A stretch of DNA of 33,793 nt from JBOFDP01 sp051647125 (GCA_051647125.1 JBOFDP010000094.1:1-33793), one strand, 5' to 3'; counted from the stretch's first letter, positions 7,966-16,254 are shown. Notes: generated from the letters alone by a model not told the origin. Translations and numbers: made by a program.

Positions 7966-8020
7966 GCAATAAAATTGCATCTTTATATTTTCTATTTTAT
8001 ATCTTTGCAAAAGAATTGCA
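7966..8020. promoter_or_regulatory. Two copies of a 15-bp palindrome, candidate metal-regulator operator
   Basis: Copy 1 (7966-7980) is TGCAAT-AAA-ATTGCA, a perfect 6-3-6 palindrome. Copy 2 (8006-8020) is TGCAAA-AGA-ATTGCA, the same with one mismatch. They lie 40 bp apart, close to a whole number of helical turns. Copy 2 overlaps the end of the -7 promoter element and copy 1 covers the -33 region, so bound protein would block transcription. A Fur/Zur-type repressor is a reasonable guess from the MerC-like protein and receptor downstream; the regulator itself is not in the window. Confidence 0.6.
7976..8007 (+). promoter_or_regulatory. Promoter of the MerC-like gene and TonB receptor
   Basis: TATCTTTG (8000-8007) matches the -7 consensus TAnnTTTG, and TTG at 7976-7978 is a weak -33 element 21 bases upstream. 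Transcription would start near 8012, giving a leader of about 19 bases before the ATG at 8031. The region overlaps the duplicated palindrome. Confidence 0.6.
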
Positions 8021-8030
8021 TTTTTTTTGT

Positions 8031-8411
8031 ATGAAAATCAAGTGGACTATTATAGGGTTGGTACTTTCTCTTGCATGTGCTATTCATTGTATACTGATGC
8101 CTATTATACTGATAGCCTTTCCAATTATATTCAATAGTTTGGAACACCACGAAATTCATTGGGAAGAATGGGTACTTGTAGGGACTTCTTTGGTAATCGG
8201 TTTTTTTACCCTGCATCATAGCTATAAAAAACATCATCAAAACCCTTTCTCTCTCCTCGCCTTCTTTATAGCTGCTATCTGTATGCTAACAAGCTTTTTT
8301 CCCATCCACCTGGATACTATATTATTTAATATAGGCAATATTTTTTTATTAATCTCTTATCTACTAAATTTTTGGTATCAGCGCAAAGCCAAGCCCTCTT
8401 GTAAGCATTAA
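8031..8411 (+). CDS. MerC-domain membrane protein
   Basis: Inner-membrane protein of 126 residues with four hydrophobic segments, matching the MerC family. The first helix carries LACAIHC (Cys16, His19, Cys20), the family's metal-ligand signature, followed by PIILIAFP. Histidines cluster between helices 2 and 3 (EHHEIHWEE, LHHSYKKHHQ). I chose ATG 8031 over the in-frame TTG at 8016 because the predicted transcript starts near 8012 and the family begins at the first helix. Classical MerC moves mercuric ions, but in Bacteroidota small MerC proteins are often chromosomal and not tied to mercury resistance. No merA or merR is nearby. The receptor gene starts 17 bases downstream, so a shared role in uptake or sensing of a divalent metal is likely. 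Confidence 0.8.
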   Translation: MKIKWTIIGLVLSLACAIHCILMPIILIAFPIIFNSLEHHEIHWEEWVLVGTSLVIGFFTLHHSYKKHHQNPFSLLAFFIAAICMLTSFFPIHLDTILFNIGNIFLLISYLLNFWYQRKAKPSCKH

Positions 8412-8428
8412 AAACTATAGAGTACTTT

Positions 8429-10819
8429 ATGAAACTAATTTTTAATTTTTTTCTACTATATGCAATAGGGACAAGCCCTCTTGTTGCACAAAATATTGAT
8501 GGTCATATTTTGGATAAAAATACAGGTAAACCATTGGCTAATGTACACATACATCTATTATATATCAATAGAATAACCACGACTAATACAGAAGGATATT
8601 TTGAAATGAAAAATATTCCACAAGGCATCTACAAATTAGAAGCTCATTTGAAAGGATACAAAGATTTTTCTATAGATATATCTACAGATACTTTTCAGAA
8701 TCAATATCTATTTTTATCAGCTACTATATTAGAGCTTAACGAAGTAACTGTAGTAGCCTCAGGAATACCCACAACCCTTAAACGTACCTCTACCAATGTG
8801 AAAGTAATCAAAAGTACTGATATGCAAACTATGTTACCCAATAATATTACTGATATTCTTACGAATATTCCTTCCGTAAGTTCTTTGTCTACAGGTAATG
8901 CTATAGGCAAGCCCTATATTAGAGGATTAGGAGGTAACAGAGTATTAATAGTTAAAAACGGTATTAGACAAGAAGAACAACAATGGGGAGAGGAGCATGG
9001 TGTCCAAATAGATGAAAACAATATATATCAATTAGAAGTATATAAAAATCCTTTCTCCCTCATTTATGGAAGTGATGCTTTAGGAGCATTAATTTATATA
9101 GAAACTAAGGGGTTTTCCAATATGCCTAACCAATTTCTTACAAGCTATGAAAGCAATGGGAATATCCTTACCGAACATATTAACTATGGGAAAAAATATA
9201 AAAATGGATTGTCTTGGAATCTTAACGGTACTGCCAAACTCTCGCAAGACTATAAAAACCCTATTGATGGCTATGTACTCAATTCTCGATTTCAGCGCTA
9301 TGGCATAGAGGCTAATTTGGGAATAGATAAATCTTGGGGATATACGCATTTTACAATAAATACGTTACAACAATATATAGGTATGATTAATGGACTAAGA
9401 CATCCTACCACCGGGCAATTTCTTTTGCCTAATGAGGAGATAGCTACAAGAAAAGATTTTTTGAGCTATAAAATGCTTTCTCCTTATCAATCTATCCGTC
9501 ATAGTACTTTTTCCATAGATCACTTATTACATCTAAAAAAGCATACTTTAAAAGTATTACTCTCTTATCAAAATAATTTTAGACAGGAATTTGGAGCACA
9601 TGGACACGAGGATGGACATGAAAATGAATATATTCACAAAAATATATCCACAATAGCAAACAATAATGATACCCCCGAGTTACAACTCAATTTACACACT
9701 TTTGATTACAACATACACTGGACATTACCTAAAACAAAAACCCAGAATATATTAATTGGCATGAGTGGCATTGGACAATTCAACAAAAATGGAGGAGAGG
9801 AAATATTATTACCCAATTACCAACAATTGACAATAGGATTATTTGGTATTTATCAAAAAACGTTCTTAGATAAACTCACTTGGTCTGTAGGCACAAGAGG
9901 CGATTTAAGAAGCATAAGCATTTATAATAATGAAAATGCAGGATTTACAACACTTCGTAAAAATCAGCTCAATTGGTCTTTTAATATGGGACTTTCTTAC
10001 GAAATACTAGATAACTGGATAATAAAACTTAACTTGAGCAGAGGTTTCCGCTATCCTACTGTTGCCGAACTTTCATCTTTTGGCGCCCATCCTGGCACCA
10101 ATCAGTTTGAAATAGGAAATCCTAATCTAAAACCAGAACTTAGTACTCAAATAGATCTTGTTTCTAACTGGAATAGTGAACATGTCTATATTGAAGTAGC
10201 AGGATTTTTTAACTATCTCCAAAACTATATTTATACAGAAAGAATACTTAATACTTCAGGTACAGATTCTATAATAAACCATACTTATTTAGTCTATCAA
10301 TACCATCAAAATAACGCCCTTCTTTATGGCATTGAAGCTATAATAGATATTCATCCTCACCCTTTGGATTGGTTACATTTTCAAAATTCTTTTTCATGGA
10401 TAAGAGGCATTTTTACAAGAACTATAGACCATACAAACAACATGCCGCTGATTATGCAACCTCGTTGGGTAACAGAGCTTACGATGACATTATTGAAAAA
10501 AAATACACTACTGAGGAACCTTTATATTAACCTTCAAAGTAATTATAATTTTCCACAAAATGATGCCTTCACCGCTTATAATACAGAAACCACTACACCT
10601 GCTTTTTGGCTTATGAATACCACCGTAGGCATAGATATCTTTACCAAAGAAAAAAAGAGACTTGCCATTTTCTTATTTGCTAAAAATATTTTTAATACAG
10701 CCTATCAGTCTCATCTTAGCCGATTAAAGTATTTGCCTGTAAACTTTGCAAATGGCAGAATGGGCGTATTTGAACCAGGATTGAACATTGGCGTACAAAC
10801 TATTGTAAATTTACCCTAA
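8429..10819 (+). CDS. TonB-dependent receptor with carboxypeptidase-like domain and His-rich loop
   Basis: Outer-membrane receptor of 796 residues. A signal peptide ends near LVAQ (about 20). A carboxypeptidase-D-like regulatory domain follows at about 23-100 (DGHILDKNTGKPLANVHI... NIPQGIYKLEAHLKGY). Then come a TonB-box-like ELNEVTVVAS, a plug domain to about 235 with RGLGGNRVLI, and the barrel, including NPNLKPELS. A loop at about 390-405 reads AHGHEDGHENEYIHK, with four His and several acidic residues, like the metal-binding loops of ZnuD-type zinc receptors. Together with the MerC-like gene and the duplicated palindrome upstream, this suggests uptake of zinc or a similar metal; the exact metal is inference. 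Both genes belong to one transcript, and none of the usual siderophore genes is present. Confidence 0.85.
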   Translation: MKLIFNFFLLYAIGTSPLVAQNIDGHILDKNTGKPLANVHIHLLYINRITTTNTEGYFEMKNIPQGIYKLEAHLKGYKDFSIDISTDTFQNQYLFLSATILELNEVTVVASGIPTTLKRTSTNVKVIKSTDMQTMLPNNITDILTNIPSVSSLSTGNAIGKPYIRGLGGNRVLIVKNGIRQEEQQWGEEHGVQIDENNIYQLEVYKNPFSLIYGSDALGALIYIETKGFSNMPNQFLTSYESNGNILTEHINYGKKYKNGLSWNLNGTAKLSQDYKNPIDGYVLNSRFQRYGIEANLGIDKSWGYTHFTINTLQQYIGMINGLRHPTTGQFLLPNEEIATRKDFLSYKMLSPYQSIRHSTFSIDHLLHLKKHTLKVLLSYQNNFRQEFGAHGHEDGHENEYIHKNISTIANNNDTPELQLNLHTFDYNIHWTLPKTKTQNILIGMSGIGQFNKNGGEEILLPNYQQLTIGLFGIYQKTFLDKLTWSVGTRGDLRSISIYNNENAGFTTLRKNQLNWSFNMGLSYEILDNWIIKLNLSRGFRYPTVAELSSFGAHPGTNQFEIGNPNLKPELSTQIDLVSNWNSEHVYIEVAGFFNYLQNYIYTERILNTSGTDSIINHTYLVYQYHQNNALLYGIEAIIDIHPHPLDWLHFQNSFSWIRGIFTRTIDHTNNMPLIMQPRWVTELTMTLLKKNTLLRNLYINLQSNYNFPQNDAFTAYNTETTTPAFWLMNTTVGIDIFTKEKKRLAIFLFAKNIFNTAYQSHLSRLKYLPVNFANGRMGVFEPGLNIGVQTIVNLP

Positions 10820-10826
10820 GCAAATA

Positions 10827-11546
10827 TTATAAGGATATATAATAATCTTTTAAAAGTTGTTTAAATTCTTGAGTATATTCCTTACTCGCATTAGTATAAA
10901 TAAATTCTTCTTTGATTAAAATGCAAGAAATAAAAGTAAAATATAAAATAACCCGTGTATAGTTTTTTCCTATGTTTGTTTTTATATTTATTCTCTTATA
11001 TATAAATAATCCTATTTCGAGAGAAGCTTTTATCCAAAATTCTACATCTATAAAAGGAAGTAGCAAGCATAGAAATCCATCTTTTTTAAGGTACTTTTTA
11101 GTAAAAAGAAAAATATCTTGAGGAGGGAGTAATATAACATGTCGCGATTGTCTACGTTGATAATTTTGACTTAACATTTGATTAATAAAAAATGGAGGGT
11201 TACTAAAAATAACCTCATATTTATGATCGGGTATATATTCCTGTAAGGGTTTGTTGAGGATAGTAATATGAGGGTCAAATTGGCAGGTCTTTATATTGCT
11301 TTGCATCTCTTCACAAAAGCTATATTCTATTTCTAAAGCATCTATTTTAAGAAAAGCATTTTTTTGTTGTATCATACAGCTCAATAATCCTGTCCCTGCC
11401 CCTATATCAGCAGCATATAGAACATGTTTTTGGAAAAATAAAAAGTTAGCTACCATTGCTCCAAATACGCAAGCATCAGTACATACTTTCATGGAATTAA
11501 AAGTGTGATAAATGGTAAACTGTTTAAAATGAAACGGCTGAGGCAT
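10827..11546 (-). CDS. TrmN6/YfiC-like tRNA1(Val) adenine-N6 methyltransferase
   Basis: SAM-dependent methyltransferase of 239 residues. The start MPQPFHFKQFTIYH and the following MKVCTDACVFGAMVA are characteristic of the TrmN6 (YfiC) family, which makes m6A37 in tRNA1(Val). The SAM-binding motif I is AADIGAGTGLLSCMI, and the catalytic NPPF of N6-adenine enzymes is present (VIFSNPPFF). The C-terminal third is diverged and hydrophobic. Length fits the family. It converges with the metal receptor gene, with 7 bases between them, and is divergent from rpsF. Confidence 0.85.
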   Translation of the reverse strand: MPQPFHFKQFTIYHTFNSMKVCTDACVFGAMVANFLFFQKHVLYAADIGAGTGLLSCMIQQKNAFLKIDALEIEYSFCEEMQSNIKTCQFDPHITILNKPLQEYIPDHKYEVIFSNPPFFINQMLSQNYQRRQSRHVILLPPQDIFLFTKKYLKKDGFLCLLLPFIDVEFWIKASLEIGLFIYKRINIKTNIGKNYTRVILYFTFISCILIKEEFIYTNASKEYTQEFKQLLKDYYISL

Positions 11547-11577
11547 AAAATATTATAGCGTATATATAATATAAAAA

Positions 11578-11608
11578 TTTGTATTTTAGAAAAAGAAAGC
11601 TATTTTTG
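11578..11608 (+). promoter_or_regulatory. Promoter of the rpsF-rpsR-rplI operon
   Basis: TTTG (11578-11581), a 19-base spacer and TATTTTTG (11601-11608) match the Bacteroidota sigma-ABfr consensus TTTG-N19-TAnnTTTG exactly. The leader to the ATG at 11648 would be about 35 bases. Confidence 0.85.
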
Positions 11609-11647
11609 CAGAAAAATTTATTAACAGACGACAAAATTACTAACTTT

Positions 11648-11986
11648 ATGCAGAATTACGAATTAATGGTAATTTTCACTCCCATATTGAGTGAGGAGGG
11701 GTTCAAGTCGGCACAAAAAAAGTATAAGAATTTTATACTTAAAAACAAGGGGGAGATTCTTCATAGTAACCCTTGGGGCTTGAAAACATTGGCTTACCCT
11801 ATTAAGAAAAAAACTACAGCCATATACTGGGTATTGGAATTTAAAGCTGAAACAAATTTTAACACAGCTCTTAACATACAACTTTCCCGTGATGAAAATA
11901 TTTTTAGGTATATGATTACCAAGTTGGATAAGCATGCGGTGGCATACAATGCATCTCGTCCCAATAGACAAGAGCTTAATGGTTAA
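11648..11986 (+). CDS. rpsF: Ribosomal protein bS6
   Basis: Small-subunit protein of 112 residues that pairs with bS18 on 16S rRNA. The start is MQNYELMVIFTPIL, typical of the family, so I use ATG 11648 rather than an in-frame ATG at 11579 that lies within the promoter. The conserved GLKTLAYPIKKKTTAIYWVLEFKA block is seen as expected. It is first in the operon with rpsR (21 bases downstream) and rplI; unlike in many bacteria, no ssb gene sits between them. Confidence 0.96.
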   Translation: MQNYELMVIFTPILSEEGFKSAQKKYKNFILKNKGEILHSNPWGLKTLAYPIKKKTTAIYWVLEFKAETNFNTALNIQLSRDENIFRYMITKLDKHAVAYNASRPNRQELNG

Positions 11987-12007
11987 ATGTTTTAAATTAG
12001 TCAAATT

Positions 12008-12280
12008 ATGAGTCCAGCACCTAATACAGATGTAAAATATCTTAGAGCAATACGCTTAGAAAAAAAGCAAAAAAAATATTGCCGTTTTAAAAAAATAGGT
12101 ATTAATTATATAGATTATAAAGACCCTGAATTTTTGAAACGCTTTGTAAATGAACAAGGAAAAATATTACCTCGTAGACTTACAGGCAATTCTCTAAAAT
12201 TTCAAAAAAAAGTAGCACAAGCAATAAAAAAAGCCCGTGCTATGGCTTTAATGCCTTTTGTTACCGATTTGTACAAATAA
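12008..12280 (+). CDS. rpsR: Ribosomal protein bS18
   Basis: Small-subunit protein of 90 residues that binds with bS6. The central region YCRFKKIGINYIDYKDPEFLKRFVNEQGKILPRRLTG is diagnostic when read in two parts: the CRFKK motif and the ILPRRLTG motif. It is basic and Lys-rich with a short N-terminal extension. It lies between rpsF and rplI with short gaps on both sides. Confidence 0.96.
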   Translation: MSPAPNTDVKYLRAIRLEKKQKKYCRFKKIGINYIDYKDPEFLKRFVNEQGKILPRRLTGNSLKFQKKVAQAIKKARAMALMPFVTDLYK

Positions 12281-12298
12281 AATAAAACATAAAATTTT

Positions 12299-12745
12299 AT
12301 GAATGTAATATTACTAAAAGACATAGATACATTGGGGTTAGCTTATGAGGTAGTAAAAGTAAAAGATGGTTATGCTAGAAATTATCTAATTCCACAAAAT
12401 ATCGCTATATATGCTACTGACATCAACCTAAAAAAACTGGGTGAGCGTCTTAGAGCTAAACAAAAGCAAGAAGAACTTTTATTAGCAAAAATACAAGAAG
12501 TCATTGAAAAACTAAAAGAAAATGCTATTAAAATACCTATAAAAACAGGTACTTCAGGGAAAATATTTGGTAGTGTAACAACTATTCAAGTAGCTCGTTG
12601 CATAAAAAAACAAACAGGTTTTGAAATAGATAGAAAAAAGATTAGATTACCTGAAATGCTTACTATAGGGACATATACGGCACAAATAGATTTTTCAAAT
12701 CAGCATATTGCCACATTAACATTAGACATTTCTGCAGAAGAATAG
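12299..12745 (+). CDS. rplI: Ribosomal protein bL9
   Basis: Large-subunit protein of 148 residues, a dumbbell of two domains joined by a long helix. The N-terminal domain has the family pattern of VILLKDIDTLG...VVKVKDGYARNYLIP. A charged helix follows (KKLGERLRAKQKQEELLLAKI, about 46-75), then the C-terminal domain with GKIFGSVTT. It begins 18 bases after rpsR, is last in the operon, and is followed by a terminator. Confidence 0.96.
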   Translation: MNVILLKDIDTLGLAYEVVKVKDGYARNYLIPQNIAIYATDINLKKLGERLRAKQKQEELLLAKIQEVIEKLKENAIKIPIKTGTSGKIFGSVTTIQVARCIKKQTGFEIDRKKIRLPEMLTIGTYTAQIDFSNQHIATLTLDISAEE

Positions 12746-12772
12746 AGATAATTATAAATAAAAATTAATCCT

Positions 12773-12804
12773 AAAAAATCCGTTGTAAAATAACGGATTT
12801 TTTT
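12773..12804. terminator. Bidirectional terminator between rplI and the thioesterase gene
   Basis: AAAAAATCCGTT (12773-12784) pairs perfectly with AACGGATTTTTT (12792-12803) around a 7-base loop, with A and T runs on either side. It serves the ribosomal operon and, on the other strand, overlaps the stop codon of the thioesterase, the last gene of the lpx operon. Confidence 0.88.
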
Positions 12805-13336
12805 ATTCTATTTCATTCAAAAGCTTATTTAGTAATTCCATTTTTTGCGTTGTAGATAAACGTTCATCAAGAAAAAATCTCATTTTCCTTCTTAATAATG
12901 CCTGTTTATATCGTTGTTTTTCAATTTCTGATTGTGGTTCTATTCCACTAAGTATTTTTTTTGAATTTCCATGCTCATCAATAGCAACAAAAGTAATATA
13001 AGCTTCGTTAGTTAATACCCTTGTTCCTTCAATGGCATCATCTGCAAATACCCTAATATAAATCTCTATAGAACTACTAAATATACGAGTAGCAATAGAT
13101 TCTATATAAACAATTTGCCCTAATTTGGCAGGTTTATGAAAAGACAAACCATCTACAGATACAGTAACTACTTGAGAATTACAATGCTTCAATGCTGTAA
13201 TTCCCGCAGCTACATCCATCCAATACATCAACTTACCACCCATCAAGTTGCCATACATATTAGTATGATCAGGCATTACAAGCTCAGACATCGTAGTAAA
13301 AGAATCAAGTGGGGTTTTAAAGGATAAAAAGTCCAT
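12803..13336 (-). CDS. Hotdog-fold acyl-CoA thioesterase (YciA/BACH-like)
   Basis: Cytoplasmic enzyme of 177 residues that hydrolyses acyl-CoA thioesters. The single hotdog domain covers about 12-130 and has the family pattern HTNMYGNLMGGKLMYWMD (Asn and Asp of the active site), then VVTVSVDGLSFHKPAKLGQ. The C-terminal 40 residues are a charged tail seen in the longer members of this group. It begins 6 bases after the ABC ATPase gene, and is the last gene of the lpxC-lpxA-ABC unit. A role in controlling acyl-CoA or beta-hydroxyacyl pools near lipid A synthesis is possible but not shown. Confidence 0.88.
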   Translation of the reverse strand: MDFLSFKTPLDSFTTMSELVMPDHTNMYGNLMGGKLMYWMDVAAGITALKHCNSQVVTVSVDGLSFHKPAKLGQIVYIESIATRIFSSSIEIYIRVFADDAIEGTRVLTNEAYITFVAIDEHGNSKKILSGIEPQSEIEKQRYKQALLRRKMRFFLDERLSTTQKMELLNKLLNEIE

Positions 13337-13342
13337 ACTTAA

Positions 13343-13972
13343 TTATAATATTAACTTATTTTTATATTTTTCTATATCAATTTTTTGACTACAAAATTGG
13401 TATTCTTTAGGATTATTACTAGCTATAATTATTAACTTCTGCTCTGTAAAATTTTTCATTTGTTGATCATACCATTCTATATTATTAATATCCAAATTGC
13501 TAATAGGTTCATCTAATAATAATAAGGGTGCTTTTAGGAAAATAGCTTGAGCTAATTTAAGTCGTTGCTTCATCCCTGTAGAATATAAAGAAATAGGTTT
13601 ATATTGAATATCTTCCATATTCAATATTTCAATAATTTTATCTATAGAAATCATAAAAGGCTTAAAACAATGATGAAAATTTAAAAACTCTCTTAACTTC
13701 ATCTCTTCTGGAAGCTGATAATAGGGAGAGCTAAAACCAATATATTGAAAGATATGATTAGAATCTATTTTTTGTTGATTGATATACCATTCTATATGTC
13801 CTTCAGAGATAGATAATTGTCCTGATAATATTTTAAGTAAAGTAGACTTTCCAGAACCATTTTTACCCAAAATAACATAAGACTCTTGAGCTTCAAATAA
13901 ATAGGTAAAACCACTGAATAAACTTTTTTGGAGATACACCTTTTTAACTTTCTCCAATTGTATCTTCAGCAC
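13343..13972 (-). CDS. Orphan ABC transporter ATP-binding protein
   Basis: A single ATPase domain of 209 residues. Walker A is GKNGSGKST (about 36-44), the signature is the variant YSTGMKQR rather than LSGGQ, and Walker B is LLLLDEPISNLD. The H-loop His seems replaced: the segment after the D-loop reads LIIIASNNPKEY, with Asn where TTH or SH is usual. The ORF overlaps lpxA by 29 bases, so translation is probably coupled. No permease gene is adjacent. Such short ATPases with a (S/T)GMKQR signature occur next to lpxA in Bacteroidota and may work with membrane proteins encoded elsewhere, or regulate rather than transport. The substrate is unknown. Confidence 0.85.
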   Translation of the reverse strand: MLKIQLEKVKKVYLQKSLFSGFTYLFEAQESYVILGKNGSGKSTLLKILSGQLSISEGHIEWYINQQKIDSNHIFQYIGFSSPYYQLPEEMKLREFLNFHHCFKPFMISIDKIIEILNMEDIQYKPISLYSTGMKQRLKLAQAIFLKAPLLLLDEPISNLDINNIEWYDQQMKNFTEQKLIIIASNNPKEYQFCSQKIDIEKYKNKLIL

Positions 13973-14747
13973 TATCTCCTCGTTTTTTTATAATACCTCT
14001 TTTAGAAGTTTTTATAAATTGTACAATATAATGACGCTCTTCACTATTAGGAATCTCCTGTTCAATACATTCAAGAGCTTGGGTTATATTTAAATCTTTA
14101 TTATAAATACAACGATATATATCTAAGATATGATTAATTTTTTCTGTAGAACGGCCTTGCCTTTTTAATCCAACAGAATTAACCCCTGCATAAAATGCGG
14201 GAAAAGATGTACGTATATAAGGAGGAATATCTTTACCAATAAATGAACCTGCACTTACAAAGGTATGAGAACCTATACGAACAAATTGGTGTATTCCTGA
14301 AAAACCCCCTATAATTGCATTATCCTCTATAATCACATGACCTGCTAATTGTACGTTACTACTCATAATACAATTGTCGCCAATTATACAATCATGAGCT
14401 ACATGACAATAACCCATAATAAGACAATTGCTACCTACTTGAGTTTTATTGCTAAAAGCAGTACCGCGATGTACTGTTACATATTCTCTAATAGTGGTAT
14501 TATCTCCAATAATAGCTAAGCTATGTTCTCCTTTAAATTTTAAGTCTTGAGGTATCCCCGCAATCACGGCTCCCGGAAAAATCTTACAATTTATGCCTAT
14601 TCTTGCCCCAGACATTATAGTAACATTAGGTCCTATCCAAGTACCATCTCCTATTTCTACATCTCCATAAACACTAGTAAAAGCCTCTATGGTTACATTT
14701 TTTCCTATTTTAGCATTTGGATCTATATTAGTATATTGATGTATCAT
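13944..14747 (-). CDS. lpxA: UDP-N-acetylglucosamine acyltransferase
   Basis: First enzyme of lipid A synthesis, transferring a 3-hydroxyacyl chain from ACP to UDP-GlcNAc. The protein has 267 residues: an N-terminal left-handed beta helix of hexapeptide repeats (for example IGKNVTIEAFTSVYGDVEIG), then a helical C-terminal domain from about 190. The catalytic His lies in MGYCHVAHDC, and HRGT is present upstream of it. Start ATG at 14747 is followed by the usual IHQYTNIDPNAKIG. It lies 16 bases after the LpxC-FabZ fusion gene and overlaps the ABC ATPase gene. Confidence 0.95.
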   Translation of the reverse strand: MIHQYTNIDPNAKIGKNVTIEAFTSVYGDVEIGDGTWIGPNVTIMSGARIGINCKIFPGAVIAGIPQDLKFKGEHSLAIIGDNTTIREYVTVHRGTAFSNKTQVGSNCLIMGYCHVAHDCIIGDNCIMSSNVQLAGHVIIEDNAIIGGFSGIHQFVRIGSHTFVSAGSFIGKDIPPYIRTSFPAFYAGVNSVGLKRQGRSTEKINHILDIYRCIYNKDLNITQALECIEQEIPNSEERHYIVQFIKTSKRGIIKKRGDSAEDTIGES

Positions 14748-14763
14748 TTTATGTATTACTTTA

Positions 14764-16170
14764 TTACCTTTTAATTAATTGAGCTATAAGATAAGCTTCT
14801 GTACACAATTTATTACCCACATAAAGAGTTCCATGCATCTCTACTAAACCTCGACGTATAGGAGACTTTAATTCCAATTTTAAAAGCATAGTATCTCCAG
14901 GTTTAATCATTTGCTTAAATTTACAATTATCTATTTTTAAAAAATAGGTATCATAATTTTCAGGATCAGGATATTTGGTTAATGCCAATATACCCCCAGT
15001 TTGAGCCAAAGCTTCTATCTGTAATACACCCGGCATAACAGGATTACCAGGAAAATGCCCTATAAAAAAATGTTCATTAAACGTAACATTCTTTATCCCC
15101 ACAATATGGTTTTCACTTTTCTCAATAACCTTATCTATTAGTAAAAAGGGATAACGATGTGGTAACATTTTTTCTATAGCGGGCAAATCATATATCGGAG
15201 GCTCATTGGGATCATACTTAGGAATATGAGAATTATTTCTATTTTTTTTGATGTATTGCTTAATAATCTTAGCAAATTCTACATTTGCATGATGTCCGGG
15301 ACGATTAGCAATAATATGGGCTTGGATAGGGAACCCTATCAATGCTAAGTCTCCCATAATATCCAACAACTTGTGTCTAGCAGGTTCATTAGGAAAACGA
15401 AGCTTTATATTATTTAAATATCCCTCACTTTTTACCTCAAGATTTTGCTTATTAAATATTGTTGACAAACGATTAGTTTCTTCCTTAGACAAAGGTTTGT
15501 CAACCACAATAATAGCATTATTAAAATCCCCACCCTTAATAAGGTTATGCGTTAACAAGATTTCAAGTTCATGTAAGAAACAAAAGGTGCGAGAAGGAGC
15601 AATTTCTGTTTCAAACTCTGTAGTATGTTCTATAAAAGCATGTTGCGTTCCTAATACAGGAGAATTAAAATCAATTAAGGTATTAATACGATAGTTATCT
15701 GCTGAAAGAGCCAACATTTGAACTTTTTTTACAGGGTCTTCAAACATCAATTTTTCTTCTATTAAATACCAAATTTTTTCTGCCTCTTGTTCTACAATAC
15801 CCGCTTTTTTAATAGACTCTACAAAAAATAATGCAGAACCATCCATAATAGGAATCTCCATATTATCAACCTGAATCAATACATTATCAATACTCAAACC
15901 CACCAAAGTTGCCAAAATATGCTCTACCGTATTTACTCTTACAGAATTTTTTTCCAAAGTAGTCCCTCTACTAGTATCAACTACCAAATCACAATCAGCC
16001 TCAATAAGCGGCTTGCCAGGAAGATCTACACGTTGAAATATGTATCCCGTATTCACCTCAGCAGGTAACAATTTCATCGTAACAGAACCACCCGTATGCA
16101 AACCTTTGCCTTTAATAACAACTTCTTGGGCAATAGTATGTTGTTTATTATAATCAAAATTAATACTCAT
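14764..16170 (-). CDS. lpxC/fabZ: Fused UDP-3-O-acyl-GlcNAc deacetylase and 3-hydroxyacyl-ACP dehydratase
   Basis: Bifunctional enzyme of 468 residues. Residues about 1-310 are LpxC, the zinc deacetylase committing to lipid A: VNTVEHILATL carries one zinc His, and HKLLDIMGDLALIG carries the HKxxD metal site, followed by the catalytic His of PGHHANVEFA. Residues about 320-468 are FabZ: LPHRYPFLLIDKV, then GHFPGNPVMPGVLQIEALAQ with catalytic His and Glu. This fusion is characteristic of the Bacteroidota and joins the branch point between lipid A and fatty acid elongation, which compete for the same 3-hydroxyacyl-ACP. It is first in its operon and has a good promoter (16210-16241). Confidence 0.96.
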   Translation of the reverse strand: MSINFDYNKQHTIAQEVVIKGKGLHTGGSVTMKLLPAEVNTGYIFQRVDLPGKPLIEADCDLVVDTSRGTTLEKNSVRVNTVEHILATLVGLSIDNVLIQVDNMEIPIMDGSALFFVESIKKAGIVEQEAEKIWYLIEEKLMFEDPVKKVQMLALSADNYRINTLIDFNSPVLGTQHAFIEHTTEFETEIAPSRTFCFLHELEILLTHNLIKGGDFNNAIIVVDKPLSKEETNRLSTIFNKQNLEVKSEGYLNNIKLRFPNEPARHKLLDIMGDLALIGFPIQAHIIANRPGHHANVEFAKIIKQYIKKNRNNSHIPKYDPNEPPIYDLPAIEKMLPHRYPFLLIDKVIEKSENHIVGIKNVTFNEHFFIGHFPGNPVMPGVLQIEALAQTGGILALTKYPDPENYDTYFLKIDNCKFKQMIKPGDTMLLKLELKSPIRRGLVEMHGTLYVGNKLCTEAYLIAQLIKR

Positions 16171-16209
16171 TGCAATAAACTCTTTTATCCTATAATAAAG
16201 TTAAGAGAA

Positions 16210-16241
16210 CAAAGATAATCCGTTTTTTCTATGAAACCAAA
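16210..16241 (-). promoter_or_regulatory. Promoter of the lpxC/fabZ-lpxA operon
   Basis: On the minus strand TTTG (16241-16238), a 20-base spacer and TATCTTTG (16217-16210) match the Bacteroidota consensus. It lies between the TamL-like stop codon and lpxC, so the lipid A genes need not depend on read-through. Confidence 0.78.
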
Positions 16242-16254
16242 TTTTCCATTACTC

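Noticed and set aside
8390..8484. 13-bp direct repeat CAAGCCCTCTTGT at 8390-8402 and 8472-8484
   Set aside because: It falls within two intact coding regions with no inverted ends or target duplication between them; chance or similar codons suffice.
11579..11647. Upstream in-frame ATG giving an extended bS6
   Set aside because: It overlaps the promoter (TTTG-N19-TATTTTTG), so it is not transcribed, and bS6 begins at MQNYELMVIF.
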